Below are positions 8,663 to 16,330 of a DNA stretch of 62,948 nucleotides, one piece after another. This DNA is from an uncultured Bacteroides sp. (GTDB taxonomy: Bacteria > Bacteroidota > Bacteroidia > Bacteroidales > Bacteroidaceae). The first letter of the stretch is position 1. Each line of letters opens with the position of its first letter. The DNA lies in NCBI GenBank assembly GCA_905203765.1, contig CAJKXC010000013.1:1-62948 (forward strand). Direction: 5' to 3'. The notes beneath the pieces were generated by a model. It was not told the DNA's origin, made no database searches, and worked only from the letters and a program-made list of their open reading frames with translations. The translations under genes and the position numbers were made by a program.

Positions 8663-8823
8663 TTTCACCACAGAGGACACAGAGGCGCACAGAGTTTAAG
8701 GGATATAATAAAACGCAGATTAACGCAGATTGACGCAAAGAGGATATAATAATCTGCGAAAATCTGCGTTAATCTGCGTTTCAATAAAGAACTCCGTGCG
8801 CCTCTGTGTCCTCTGTGGTGAAA
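8663..8823. repeat. Nested long inverted repeat between the regulator and the TonB receptor
   Basis: The outer arms (8663-8697 and 8790-8823) are the same A-type repeat as at 4757, with ACAGAGGACACAGAG on the left and its complement on the right. The inner arms are built of about 11-bp words (ACGCAGATTA, ACGCAGATTG) at about 8710-8739 and complementary TCTGCGTT words at about 8751-8781. RNA from either strand would fold into one long hairpin. An open frame crossing it on the minus strand is repeat-derived and is not annotated. Confidence 0.9.
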
Positions 8824-8890
8824 TCCTAATAAATGAGGATTGCCCATCCCCCCGATTTCCCTTTACTTTGCAGGCGAAACAATAACAGCT

Positions 8891-11308
8891 ATGAACAGAT
8901 ATAGAATTTTCGCCTTAGCCCTGACCTTCCTTGCCGCCGGAAACCTGCTGGCAGAAGAAGTGGACACCTTGAAAGTAGTGGATGTAGAAGAAATCCTCAT
9001 CATCTCAACCCCCAAAGAGAACCGGAAATTGCGTGAGCAACCCGCCGCCGTCACCCTGCTCTCCCAGCAGGATATGCAAGCCACGCAGGTAAACTCCATC
9101 AAGAACCTTACGGCGCTCGTCCCCAATATGTTCATCCCCGACTACGGCTCACGGCTCACTTCCGCCGTTTATATCCGCGGCATCGGTTCGCGCATCAATA
9201 CCCCTTCCGTGGGACTGTATGTGGATAATATCCCTTACATCGACAAGTCCGCCTTCGACTTCAGCTATGCCGACGTCGAGCGCATCGACGTGCTTCGCGG
9301 CCCGCAAGGCACGCTCTACGGGCGCAATGCCATGGGCGGCCTTATCAAAGTACACACCAAGTCCCCCTTTTCCTATCAGGGCACGGACTTTCGCATGGGT
9401 GCCGGAACGCACAATGCCTACAACGCCTCGCTCACCCATTACCACCAGATATCCCACCGCTTTGCCTTCTCTGCCGGCGGATTCTACGACTATCAGGGCG
9501 GATTCTTCCGCAATGCCGCGCGCGACTTCAAGAAAGAAGACCGCGGACAGTCCGCCGGCGGACGTATGCGTGGCATCTACCTGCCTTCGGAGAACTGGAA
9601 GATAGACTTGAACGTCAGCTATGAGTACAGCGACCAGGGCGGATACCCGTACTTCTATATGGGCAGCCTGGACCCCGCCCAGCAGAAAGAGAACTTGAAA
9701 CCCTACATCGGCAAGATTTCCAATAACGAAGAAAGCAGCTACTACCGCAACCTGCTGAATGCCGGACTAAACCTGGAGTACCAGGCGCGGAACTTCATCT
9801 TCAGTGCCGTTACGGGCTATCAATACCTGAAAGACCGTATGTTCATGGACCAGGACTTCACCCCCGAGGACATCTTCAACATCGAGCAGAAGCAGAAGAT
9901 GAACACTCTCTCCGAGGAAATCGTCCTCAAATCCAAGCCCAACCGTCGCTGGCAATGGACTACGGGCGCCTTCGGATTCTACCAGTGGCTGCACACCGAC
10001 GGCCCGGTAGTGTTCCATAAGGACGGTATCAATAGTGTGATAGAAGGAAACGCAAACCGCGTATTCGAAGACCTTGCCGCAGCAAACCCCAATATGCCTG
10101 TCATGGGCATGAGCGTCAACAACGAGAGCCTGCGTGTGAGCGGAAGTTTCGATACGCCGACCTTGAGCGGCGCTCTCTTCCACCAGTCCACGTTCAACGA
10201 CCTGCTGGTAGAAGGACTTTCGGCTACCATCGGTCTGCGCCTGGACTACGAAAAGATAAAGATGGATTATAACTCCGTTTCCACCCCCACTGACTTCGAC
10301 TTCTCCGTGACGATGCAGCGACCGGGAATGCCCATGCCTGTGGTCATCAAGAACCAGGGACCCCTGCAAGGCAATGCCGCCTACGTGGGCAAGGAATCTA
10401 CGGACTACGTGCAGTTGCTGCCCAAGTTCGCCTTGCAATACGAATGGACGAAAGGCAGTAACGTCTACCTCACGGCAGCCCGTGGCTATCGCTCCGGCGG
10501 TTACAATATTCAGATGTTCTCCGACCTTATCACCGGCGTGCTGAGCAACTCCATGATGGATGCCGTAGCCGCAGACCCCAGCTTCAGTATGATGGAAACC
10601 ACTATCAAGGGAATGAAGAAGGATTTGCCCGAGGTAGATAAAGCCACCCGCTACAAACCCGAATATACCTGGAACTACGAAGCCGGCACCCACCTCACCC
10701 TTTGGGAAGGACGCCTGCTTGCCGACTTCTCCGCTTTCTATATGGACACCCGCGACCAGCAAATCTCCAAATTCGCCGACAGCGGCCTGGGACGTATCAC
10801 CGTAAACGCCGGTAAGAGCCACAGCTACGGCGCCGAAGCCAGCCTGCGTGCCAGCTTGACCGATGCTCTGACCTTGAATGCTTCTTACGGCTATACCTAT
10901 GCCGTTTTCAAAGATTACGTCACCAATGCCAAGGTGGGCGGCACGCTTCAGGAAGTCAGCTACAAAGGTAAGTACGTGCCTTTCGTCCCCAAGCACACCA
11001 TGAACATCGGCGGCCAGTATATCTTCCGCATCAACCCGGGACATCTGTTCGACCGCATCCAGCTGAATGCCAACTACACCGCCGCCGGCCGCATCTACTG
11101 GACCGAAGAGAACACCGTCAGCCAAGCCTTCTACGGCACCCTGAACGGCCGCGTCAGCTTCCAAAAGGGAAACGGTCAGATTGACTTCTGGGTGCGCAAC
11201 GCCCTCAACAAAGACTACGCCGCCTTCTACTTCGAGAGCATGGGCAACGGATTCATGCAGAAAGGACGTCCGGTGCAGGCAGGGATAGAGTTGCGGTGCA
11301 GATTCTAA
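8891..11308 (+). CDS. TonB-dependent outer-membrane receptor
   Basis: The 805-residue protein starts at ATG 8891 with a signal peptide (MNRYRIFALALTFLAAGNLLAEE). A TonB-box-like stretch and plug domain follow (VEEILIISTPKENRK, VYIRGIGSRINTPSVGLYVDNIPY, VERIDVLRGPQGTLYGRNAMGGLI). The remainder is a long beta-barrel rich in aromatic strand ends and finishes in a C-terminal aromatic (RCRF). It lacks the N-terminal CarboxypepD domain of SusC proteins, so it is a classical siderophore/vitamin-type receptor. The ligand cannot be told from sequence; the closest look is to iron-complex receptors. An upstream open frame from 8840 has no ATG and was not used. Confidence 0.92.
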   Translation: MNRYRIFALALTFLAAGNLLAEEVDTLKVVDVEEILIISTPKENRKLREQPAAVTLLSQQDMQATQVNSIKNLTALVPNMFIPDYGSRLTSAVYIRGIGSRINTPSVGLYVDNIPYIDKSAFDFSYADVERIDVLRGPQGTLYGRNAMGGLIKVHTKSPFSYQGTDFRMGAGTHNAYNASLTHYHQISHRFAFSAGGFYDYQGGFFRNAARDFKKEDRGQSAGGRMRGIYLPSENWKIDLNVSYEYSDQGGYPYFYMGSLDPAQQKENLKPYIGKISNNEESSYYRNLLNAGLNLEYQARNFIFSAVTGYQYLKDRMFMDQDFTPEDIFNIEQKQKMNTLSEEIVLKSKPNRRWQWTTGAFGFYQWLHTDGPVVFHKDGINSVIEGNANRVFEDLAAANPNMPVMGMSVNNESLRVSGSFDTPTLSGALFHQSTFNDLLVEGLSATIGLRLDYEKIKMDYNSVSTPTDFDFSVTMQRPGMPMPVVIKNQGPLQGNAAYVGKESTDYVQLLPKFALQYEWTKGSNVYLTAARGYRSGGYNIQMFSDLITGVLSNSMMDAVAADPSFSMMETTIKGMKKDLPEVDKATRYKPEYTWNYEAGTHLTLWEGRLLADFSAFYMDTRDQQISKFADSGLGRITVNAGKSHSYGAEASLRASLTDALTLNASYGYTYAVFKDYVTNAKVGGTLQEVSYKGKYVPFVPKHTMNIGGQYIFRINPGHLFDRIQLNANYTAAGRIYWTEENTVSQAFYGTLNGRVSFQKGNGQIDFWVRNALNKDYAAFYFESMGNGFMQKGRPVQAGIELRCRF

Positions 11309-11880
11309 ATGTCCGATTGATATGACTCATTGCATACCTTGCATGGGTCATATCAAATGCTTCCTTTATTCCCATTATTGCATTAAAAAGAAAGGAAATA
11401 TATGGTTTCTATATCACTTGCGTTTTAGAGAAAAGCGCCAAGTAGAGAATCATTGCATAAACGGCGGAATGAATATGCAGAAATGCCGTATATTATGCAG
11501 AGAATATACGAAACGAAGGAATCAAAAGTATGTTTTGCAGAAATAGATGGTATGTTTTGGGTGAATAGATAGTGTGTTTTGGGTAAACAGACTATATGTT
11601 CGGCACCGAAAGACTATATGTTCGACACCGGGGAACTATAGATTCAGCACCGGGGAACTATAGATGCACCGATTTCGGAGAAGAAAGAGGTGCAAAGGAG
11701 AGAATGCCGGCGCTACTTTGGAAGGATTTATAGCCGGGAAAGAAATATCGGATTGCATGGGAAATGATATGAATGTATGCGCCGAGATGCTGAATGATGC
11801 GAAAAAGCATCGTAACGATTGATATTTTAGAAAATGCCGTTCATCCTGTTCCCAATATAATCCGCGAGGCTGCCTTATTC
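11309..11880. other. Intergenic region with a repeat array, no convincing gene
   Basis: Between the TonB receptor and the broken regulator I see no supportable gene. The open frames present (for example 11322-11546) have no ribosome site, odd composition and no recognisable domain. The only structure is the 22-bp array at 11528-11675. Confidence 0.7.
11528..11675. repeat. Degenerate 22-bp-period direct repeat array (array 1)
   Basis: Units begin at 11528, 11550, 11572, 11594, 11616 and 11638, with a partial unit at 11660; every step is exactly 22 bases. Units start RTATGTT, RTGTGTT or ATAGAT and drift along the array, with neighbours most alike. Several contain small dyads such as TTCGGCACCGAA. 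The period is not a multiple of 3, so it is not coding. There is no separate repeat/spacer pattern, so it is not CRISPR. Confidence 0.85.
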
Positions 11881-12074
11881 CTGTTTCTCCTGTATTGGGT
11901 AGGGAAAGAGAGCAGGGAAAGGCATCGGAAAATACAAAGTGTCAATTTGATTTCCGTTTCCTCTTTCTATACTGATGATAGTCCGCACAGTCCAATGCCA
12001 GATATTTCCGATAGTTCTTGCTGTGTAATATTAAGGATCGCACGCCTTTCTTTTATCTTTTCTCCGATGTTCAT
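11880..12074 (-). pseudogene. XRE/HipB-like DNA-binding regulator, frameshifted and degraded
   Basis: From ATG 12074 the minus strand reads MNIGEKIKERRAILNITQQELSEISGIGL, the first three helices of a Cro/C1-type HTH domain. After GIGL the frame runs to a stop (CGLSSV). Removing two bases (a TG in GGACTGTGCGGACT) restores RTIISIERGNGN-IDTL, the expected rest of the domain. After that the reading decays (YFPMPFPALFP) to a stop near 11880. This is a recent slippage frameshift in an older remnant. The promoter and two operators upstream are intact. HipB/y4mF-type antitoxins are the closest family; no toxin gene is adjacent. Confidence 0.75.
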
Positions 12075-12075
12075 G

Positions 12076-12152
12076 GTGCAATATGTTGCATATTTAATGG
12101 CAAAGATAAAGAATAAATAGTAGAAAACAAGGAAAAGTGCAATATATTGCAC
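12076..12152 (-). promoter_or_regulatory. Promoter and paired palindromic operators of the broken XRE regulator
   Basis: On the minus strand TATCTTTG (plus 12101-12108) forms the -7 element, with a TTG 19 bases upstream. Two related 16-bp palindromes flank it: GTGCAATATATTGCAC at 12137-12152, and GTGCAATATGTTGCAT at 12076-12091, which touches the start codon. This is the usual layout of an autoregulated antitoxin-type regulator. Confidence 0.7.
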
Positions 12153-12159
12153 AAAGACG

Positions 12160-13200
12160 TTATTCGTTAATCGCCCCACAATGCGGGCAAACCCCTTTTG
12201 CCTTTATCTTCTGACCGCAGTTGCCGCAACGGTAGCGGGAAGTGCTTAATGACAGGTACAGCCTTTTGCAGAATACCCAGATAAAGACGGTGAGGAAGGC
12301 GTAGCCGATATAGATATAGGTAGTGAGGATGAAGAAGAAGTAGCAGAAGATGCAGCAGGAAGCTAATCCGAGCAGGTAGAACATGGCTGCAGCAGGAGAC
12401 AGCTGGCGGAAAAGGTCGTCGAGGACGGCAAGCAGGACGATGATGAACAGCCAGATGCTAAGCAGGAAAACAGAAAGTATGAACGGCACTTTGAAGGGCG
12501 ACAGCGTGGGATTGAAGTAAAAATGCTCCCACGTATCGGGCACAAATACTTGCATCGATTCATAAACCGTGGCGCTGAAAGCCATGAGCAGGCACAGCAG
12601 TAGCGGATAGGCACTGTCGATGTCATTAAAGTAAACCATCTTCAACTGTTTGCGGCGGAAAGCGCGGAACAGCCAGACGGCAACAAACAGGGCAAAGATG
12701 ATAATAAAATAAGAAGCATGTGTGTCGCTGAACAGGTAGATGGCCTGCGAAATGCTGTCCGTAGGAGCAAACGCCTGCCTCATTTCGGACTCCCGAAGCC
12801 AACCTTGCACCTCTTGCGAATGGGCGAGTTTCACCCATACACTGTCCACACTATCCGCCGGGTGGATGGCAAACTCTGCCACAACCACACGGTCGCCCCG
12901 ATGGAGCATGTTGTAACAATCTTTCACGGGCAGGCAAGCCAGATTGATGGAATCGACGTGTACCACCAGATTGGTGTTCCAGGTGTAATGCCGCTCGTAG
13001 AGATAGGTCAGGGAGTCGCGTGTATCCTGGCTCATTTCCTCTACGTCCAGTTCGGGGCGCGGATAGTGGCAGGAAGTGATGAGCAGGAAGAAGGGCGAGC
13101 AAAGCACGAAGAACAGGAGCGCACGCAAGGAGCGGAGTGCGTTTGATCCGCTTCTTGTGCCGTTATCGGCCCATCCCGTTTTTTGCTCTTTATGCTTCAT
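12160..13200 (-). CDS. Membrane protein with C-terminal zinc ribbon, function unknown
   Basis: The 346-residue protein starts at 13200 with a basic N-terminus followed by a hydrophobic segment (LLFFVLCSPFFLLITSC). A soluble region of about 100 residues resembling an SH3-like extracellular domain follows (GDRVVVAEF, WVKLAHSQEVQGWLRESEM). Then come four or five membrane segments and a zinc ribbon at the very end (CGNCGQKIKAKGVCPHCG). The cysteine after the first segment could be lipidated, but the later membrane segments make this uncertain. It lies 12 bases downstream of the U32 gene on the same strand, so it is probably the last gene of the metA-U32 transcript. No function is assigned. Confidence 0.75.
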   Translation of the reverse strand: MKHKEQKTGWADNGTRSGSNALRSLRALLFFVLCSPFFLLITSCHYPRPELDVEEMSQDTRDSLTYLYERHYTWNTNLVVHVDSINLACLPVKDCYNMLHRGDRVVVAEFAIHPADSVDSVWVKLAHSQEVQGWLRESEMRQAFAPTDSISQAIYLFSDTHASYFIIIFALFVAVWLFRAFRRKQLKMVYFNDIDSAYPLLLCLLMAFSATVYESMQVFVPDTWEHFYFNPTLSPFKVPFILSVFLLSIWLFIIVLLAVLDDLFRQLSPAAAMFYLLGLASCCIFCYFFFILTTYIYIGYAFLTVFIWVFCKRLYLSLSTSRYRCGNCGQKIKAKGVCPHCGAINE

Positions 13201-13212
13201 GTTTCCGGTTCT

Positions 13213-15072
13213 TTATTCTTCGTTCCCATGTACTTTCATCTGGCAATTCTTGCAGTCGAAAGACAGGCGGAAGCGCTTGCCGTCTGTTCCTATCAGGTAG
13301 TAGGGCTCGCGATAGGGCGAGCGTCCTTTCTGATGCGTAGGACACCAGCCCATACTGAACCGCAGACAGTGTTTGCAAAACATGAGCACCGCATCGGGTA
13401 CGGCTTGTTCCTCGTAAGCGGGGGCGATGGATTGAAGGCCGTGTTGCTGATAAAAGCTGCGGGCGGCGGTGTTCGATACATTACCCAGATAGGTCAGGGT
13501 CGTTGCGGGGAAGGCGTGTCCGGTTTGTTTCCAGGGTGCCAGTTCGCGATGATAAGTGATGCGGCGCGCGGCTGTCAGCTTGTCGATGGCTTGGCGGCGC
13601 CAGTCGGCTACAACGGATGCGGGCAGGAACCAGTTATCGGAAAGATGCAAGGTGATGCCGGTGGCATCCTCGGACAAACGTGCTGTTACCTCGAAAGGGG
13701 TATTACCCAGCTTTGCCAACTGATTGCGCAGGTTGTCGGCTTGCGGGGTACGTGCCAATTCTTTGGGATGGGGCAGAGAGAGCGTTACACGGTTCTCGTC
13801 TTCGTCCGCTATCGTCAGGCTGAAACCGAAGGGTGTGTCTGCCAGTTCCCAACTGACTCCGATTTTGCGCTCGGCGGACTTGCGGGTGAGCGCACGCTCA
13901 AAGTCCTGGTCGAAGTTACGGTAAAGGGGAGTGCGGGGCTTGATGCGCGGCACTTCTCCTGCGGGATAGAGTTTGTTGCCATCTACGCGGTTGATGCGGA
14001 AGCCCTGCAAACGTCCCTGTTCGTCCAGGAAGCAGACGCCGTCTCCGTTGTGGAAGGGCTTTACGCCTGCCACGGTGAGGTAGTTTCCACGCTGTTCTTT
14101 CATCGTTCCCATCTCTTCGCCCAGTGACTTGGGGGTATCGAACGAGGTTATCTCCTGCTCGCGACCTTGCAGGAAGTAATGGGTGAAACCACGGCTGAAA
14201 CTCTTGTCCAGTTGAGGCTTGAAGTCGAAAGTGCAAGTTCCGGAAGAAGCGCGGGCGTACTCCTTGCGGCGGGCAAAGATGGCATCCAGCTTTTGGCGAT
14301 AGGCGGCGGTGACGTTCTTCACGTAAGAGACGTCTTTCAGGCGGCCTTCTATCTTCAGGGAAGTGGCGCCGGCATCCAGCAACGCTTCCAGGACTTCGCT
14401 CTGGTTGAGGTCTTTCAGGGAAAGCAGGTGTTTGTTGCGGATAATCGTCTTTCCGTCGGCATCTGCCAGACTGAAGGGCAGGCGGCAGAACTGCGCACAC
14501 TCTCCGCGATTGGCACTTCGGCCGAAACACGCCTGACTGACGTAGCACTGTCCGCTGTAACTCACGCAAAGCGCCCCGTGCACAAAGACTTCGAGCGGCA
14601 CCTGGGGGCAGGCATCGTGGATGCCGCGTATCTCCTGCAATGAAAGTTCGCGTGCCAGTACCACCTGGCGGAAACCTGCTTCTGCCAGGAAGCGGACTTT
14701 CTCCGGCGTGCGGTTGTCCATCTGCGTGCTGGCATGGAGGGGGATGGGCGGGAGGTTCAGCCGGGTGATTCCCATATCCTGTACAATCAGCGCATCTACG
14801 CCTGCACGGTACAAATCCCAGATCATCTTCTCCGTCTCTGCCAGTTCTTCTTCTTTCAGAATGGTATTGACGGTGACGTAGATACGCACATTGTACAGAT
14901 GGGCATACGTTACCAATGCGGTAATGTCTTCCAAAGAATTGACCGCCGCCGCGCGCGCACCAAACTTCGGCGCACCGATGTACACTGCATCCGCCCCGTG
15001 ATTGACGGCTTCGATGCCGCATTCCAGGTTCTTGGCGGGAGCTAAGAGCTCTATTTTCCGCTGCTTTATCAT
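13213..15072 (-). CDS. U32-family peptidase / RlhA-like rRNA hydroxylation protein
   Basis: The 619-residue protein opens with ELLAPAKNLECGIEAVNHGADAVYIGAPKFGARA, the TIM-barrel start of U32 proteins. It contains the signature EVFVHGALCVSYSGQCYVS, then C-FGRSANRGECAQFCR; these four cysteines probably bind an iron-sulfur cluster as in RlhA and UbiU/V. The long C-terminal half corresponds to the DUF3656-type extension. RlhA hydroxylates a cytidine of 23S rRNA, so 'peptidase' may be a historical name. The start overlaps the metA stop by four bases (ATGA), so the two are coupled. Confidence 0.88.
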   Translation of the reverse strand: MIKQRKIELLAPAKNLECGIEAVNHGADAVYIGAPKFGARAAAVNSLEDITALVTYAHLYNVRIYVTVNTILKEEELAETEKMIWDLYRAGVDALIVQDMGITRLNLPPIPLHASTQMDNRTPEKVRFLAEAGFRQVVLARELSLQEIRGIHDACPQVPLEVFVHGALCVSYSGQCYVSQACFGRSANRGECAQFCRLPFSLADADGKTIIRNKHLLSLKDLNQSEVLEALLDAGATSLKIEGRLKDVSYVKNVTAAYRQKLDAIFARRKEYARASSGTCTFDFKPQLDKSFSRGFTHYFLQGREQEITSFDTPKSLGEEMGTMKEQRGNYLTVAGVKPFHNGDGVCFLDEQGRLQGFRINRVDGNKLYPAGEVPRIKPRTPLYRNFDQDFERALTRKSAERKIGVSWELADTPFGFSLTIADEDENRVTLSLPHPKELARTPQADNLRNQLAKLGNTPFEVTARLSEDATGITLHLSDNWFLPASVVADWRRQAIDKLTAARRITYHRELAPWKQTGHAFPATTLTYLGNVSNTAARSFYQQHGLQSIAPAYEEQAVPDAVLMFCKHCLRFSMGWCPTHQKGRSPYREPYYLIGTDGKRFRLSFDCKNCQMKVHGNEE

Positions 15073-15986
15073 TCTATATCGTTAATATTAAACGGAGTTT
15101 CCTGATATACAAAGTAGTTCAGCCAGTTGGAGAACAACAGATTGGCGTGGGCACGCCAGCGCACCAATACGCCCTTCTCCGGGTCATCGTCCACATAATA
15201 ATTGCGCGGTACTTCGATAGGCAGCCCTTTGTCCACATCGCGGCGGTATTCCGCATCCAACGTCAGCGGGGAGTATTCCGAATGACCGGTTACGAAGAAC
15301 TCGCGTCCGCCGCGCGCCACTACCATGTACACTCCCGCATCTTTCGATTCGGAAAGCAATGTCAGTTCGGGCACTTTCAGTATATCTTCTCTCCGTACTT
15401 CCGTATGGCGGCTATGAGGTACATAGAACACGTCGTCGAATCCGCGGAAGATGGAGTGCAAAGGTTGCAGGGTGCGATGCTCGAAGATGCCGAACATCTT
15501 CTTGTCCAGTGCGTACTTGGGCACGCCATAGTGATGGTAAAGCCCCGCCTGCGCAGCCCAGCATATATATAAGGTAGAAGTGATGTGCGTCCGCGCCCAG
15601 TCGAAGATTTCCGTAATCTCGTCCCAGTAGGATACTTCTTTAAAGTCCATCTGCTCAACCGGCGCACCGGTGATAATCATACCGTCGTACTTCTCTCCGC
15701 GCATCTTTTCGAAGTCCGTATAGAACGTTTTCATATGCTCTATCGGAGTATTCTTGGAAGTGTGGCTCTTTATCTTCATAAACGAAATCTCCACCTGGAG
15801 CGGCGTATTGGAAAGCAGGCGGATTAAATCCGTCTCCGTTGTAATCTTCAACGGCATCAGGTTCAAGATAACGATACGTAGCGGACGAATGTCCTGTTGC
15901 GTGGCACGGGAGTTGTCGATGACAAAGATATTCTCTTCTTTCAGCAACTCTATGGCAGGAAGTTTATCGGGTAAATTTAAAGGCAT
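15069..15986 (-). CDS. metA: Homoserine O-acyltransferase, predicted acetyl-CoA specific
   Basis: This enzyme acylates homoserine in methionine synthesis. The 305-residue protein aligns from its first residue with the MetA family, with the catalytic Cys at 142 (YICWAAQAG), His at 235 and Glu at 237 (TGHSEYSP). Residue 111 is Glu in ITGAPVEQMDF. In the literature Glu111 marks acetyl-CoA use and Gly111 succinyl-CoA use, so homoserine O-acetyltransferase is the better prediction despite the metA name. metF lies 2.3 kb away on the other strand. Confidence 0.93.
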   Translation of the reverse strand: MPLNLPDKLPAIELLKEENIFVIDNSRATQQDIRPLRIVILNLMPLKITTETDLIRLLSNTPLQVEISFMKIKSHTSKNTPIEHMKTFYTDFEKMRGEKYDGMIITGAPVEQMDFKEVSYWDEITEIFDWARTHITSTLYICWAAQAGLYHHYGVPKYALDKKMFGIFEHRTLQPLHSIFRGFDDVFYVPHSRHTEVRREDILKVPELTLLSESKDAGVYMVVARGGREFFVTGHSEYSPLTLDAEYRRDVDKGLPIEVPRNYYVDDDPEKGVLVRWRAHANLLFSNWLNYFVYQETPFNINDIE

Positions 15987-16330
15987 GAGTTTATATCTAT
16001 GGTTTAACTTATTACTGTCTACGATTTTAGCGGGTAAAGTTAGCCAAAAAATCAGAGGGAGATAAATGTTTAGGGGAAGTTTTTATAGTTTTGTTCTTTG
16101 TCGTTTAACGTTTTTAGTTACATTTGCATCCGTTTTTAACAAACGTGAAGAAAATAAGATTAAAAACAGCACTGTGGTATCAAGCGTGATACAGCGTAAT
16201 TAGCATTCAAAAGCGTGAATAACTTTTCTATACCGGTTATAACTCTGCTCAATCCTCTTTTTTTGACACACTAAATGTTGAGTAGAAACCGGGAGCAGTG
16301 GCTTTACTGCTGCTCCATAAACATTATACA
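15987..16330. other. Divergent intergenic region with long leader
   Basis: The region separates metA (minus) from the fimbrillin gene (plus). On the plus strand TTTG (16097-16100) and TACATTTG (16119-16126) are 18 bases apart and would give a leader of about 200 bases. A 7-bp stem GGAGCAG/CTGCTCC (16292-16298 with 16310-16316) sits 14 bases before the ATG. On the minus strand a weak TAACTTTA (plus 16034-16041) may serve metA. Confidence 0.6.

Noticed and set aside
8665..8847. 60-codon minus-strand frame
   Set aside because: It is entirely the translation of the dispersed inverted repeat.
8840..8890. Earlier start for the TonB receptor
   Set aside because: The extra residues precede a good signal peptide and contain no ATG.
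11528..11675. Possible CRISPR array
   Set aside because: Units are contiguous with no constant repeat plus variable spacer, and no cas genes are in the window.
11322..12120. Open frames of 74 and 108 codons downstream of the TonB receptor
   Set aside because: No domain, no start signals; one overlaps the repeat array and the other lies antisense to the XRE remnant.
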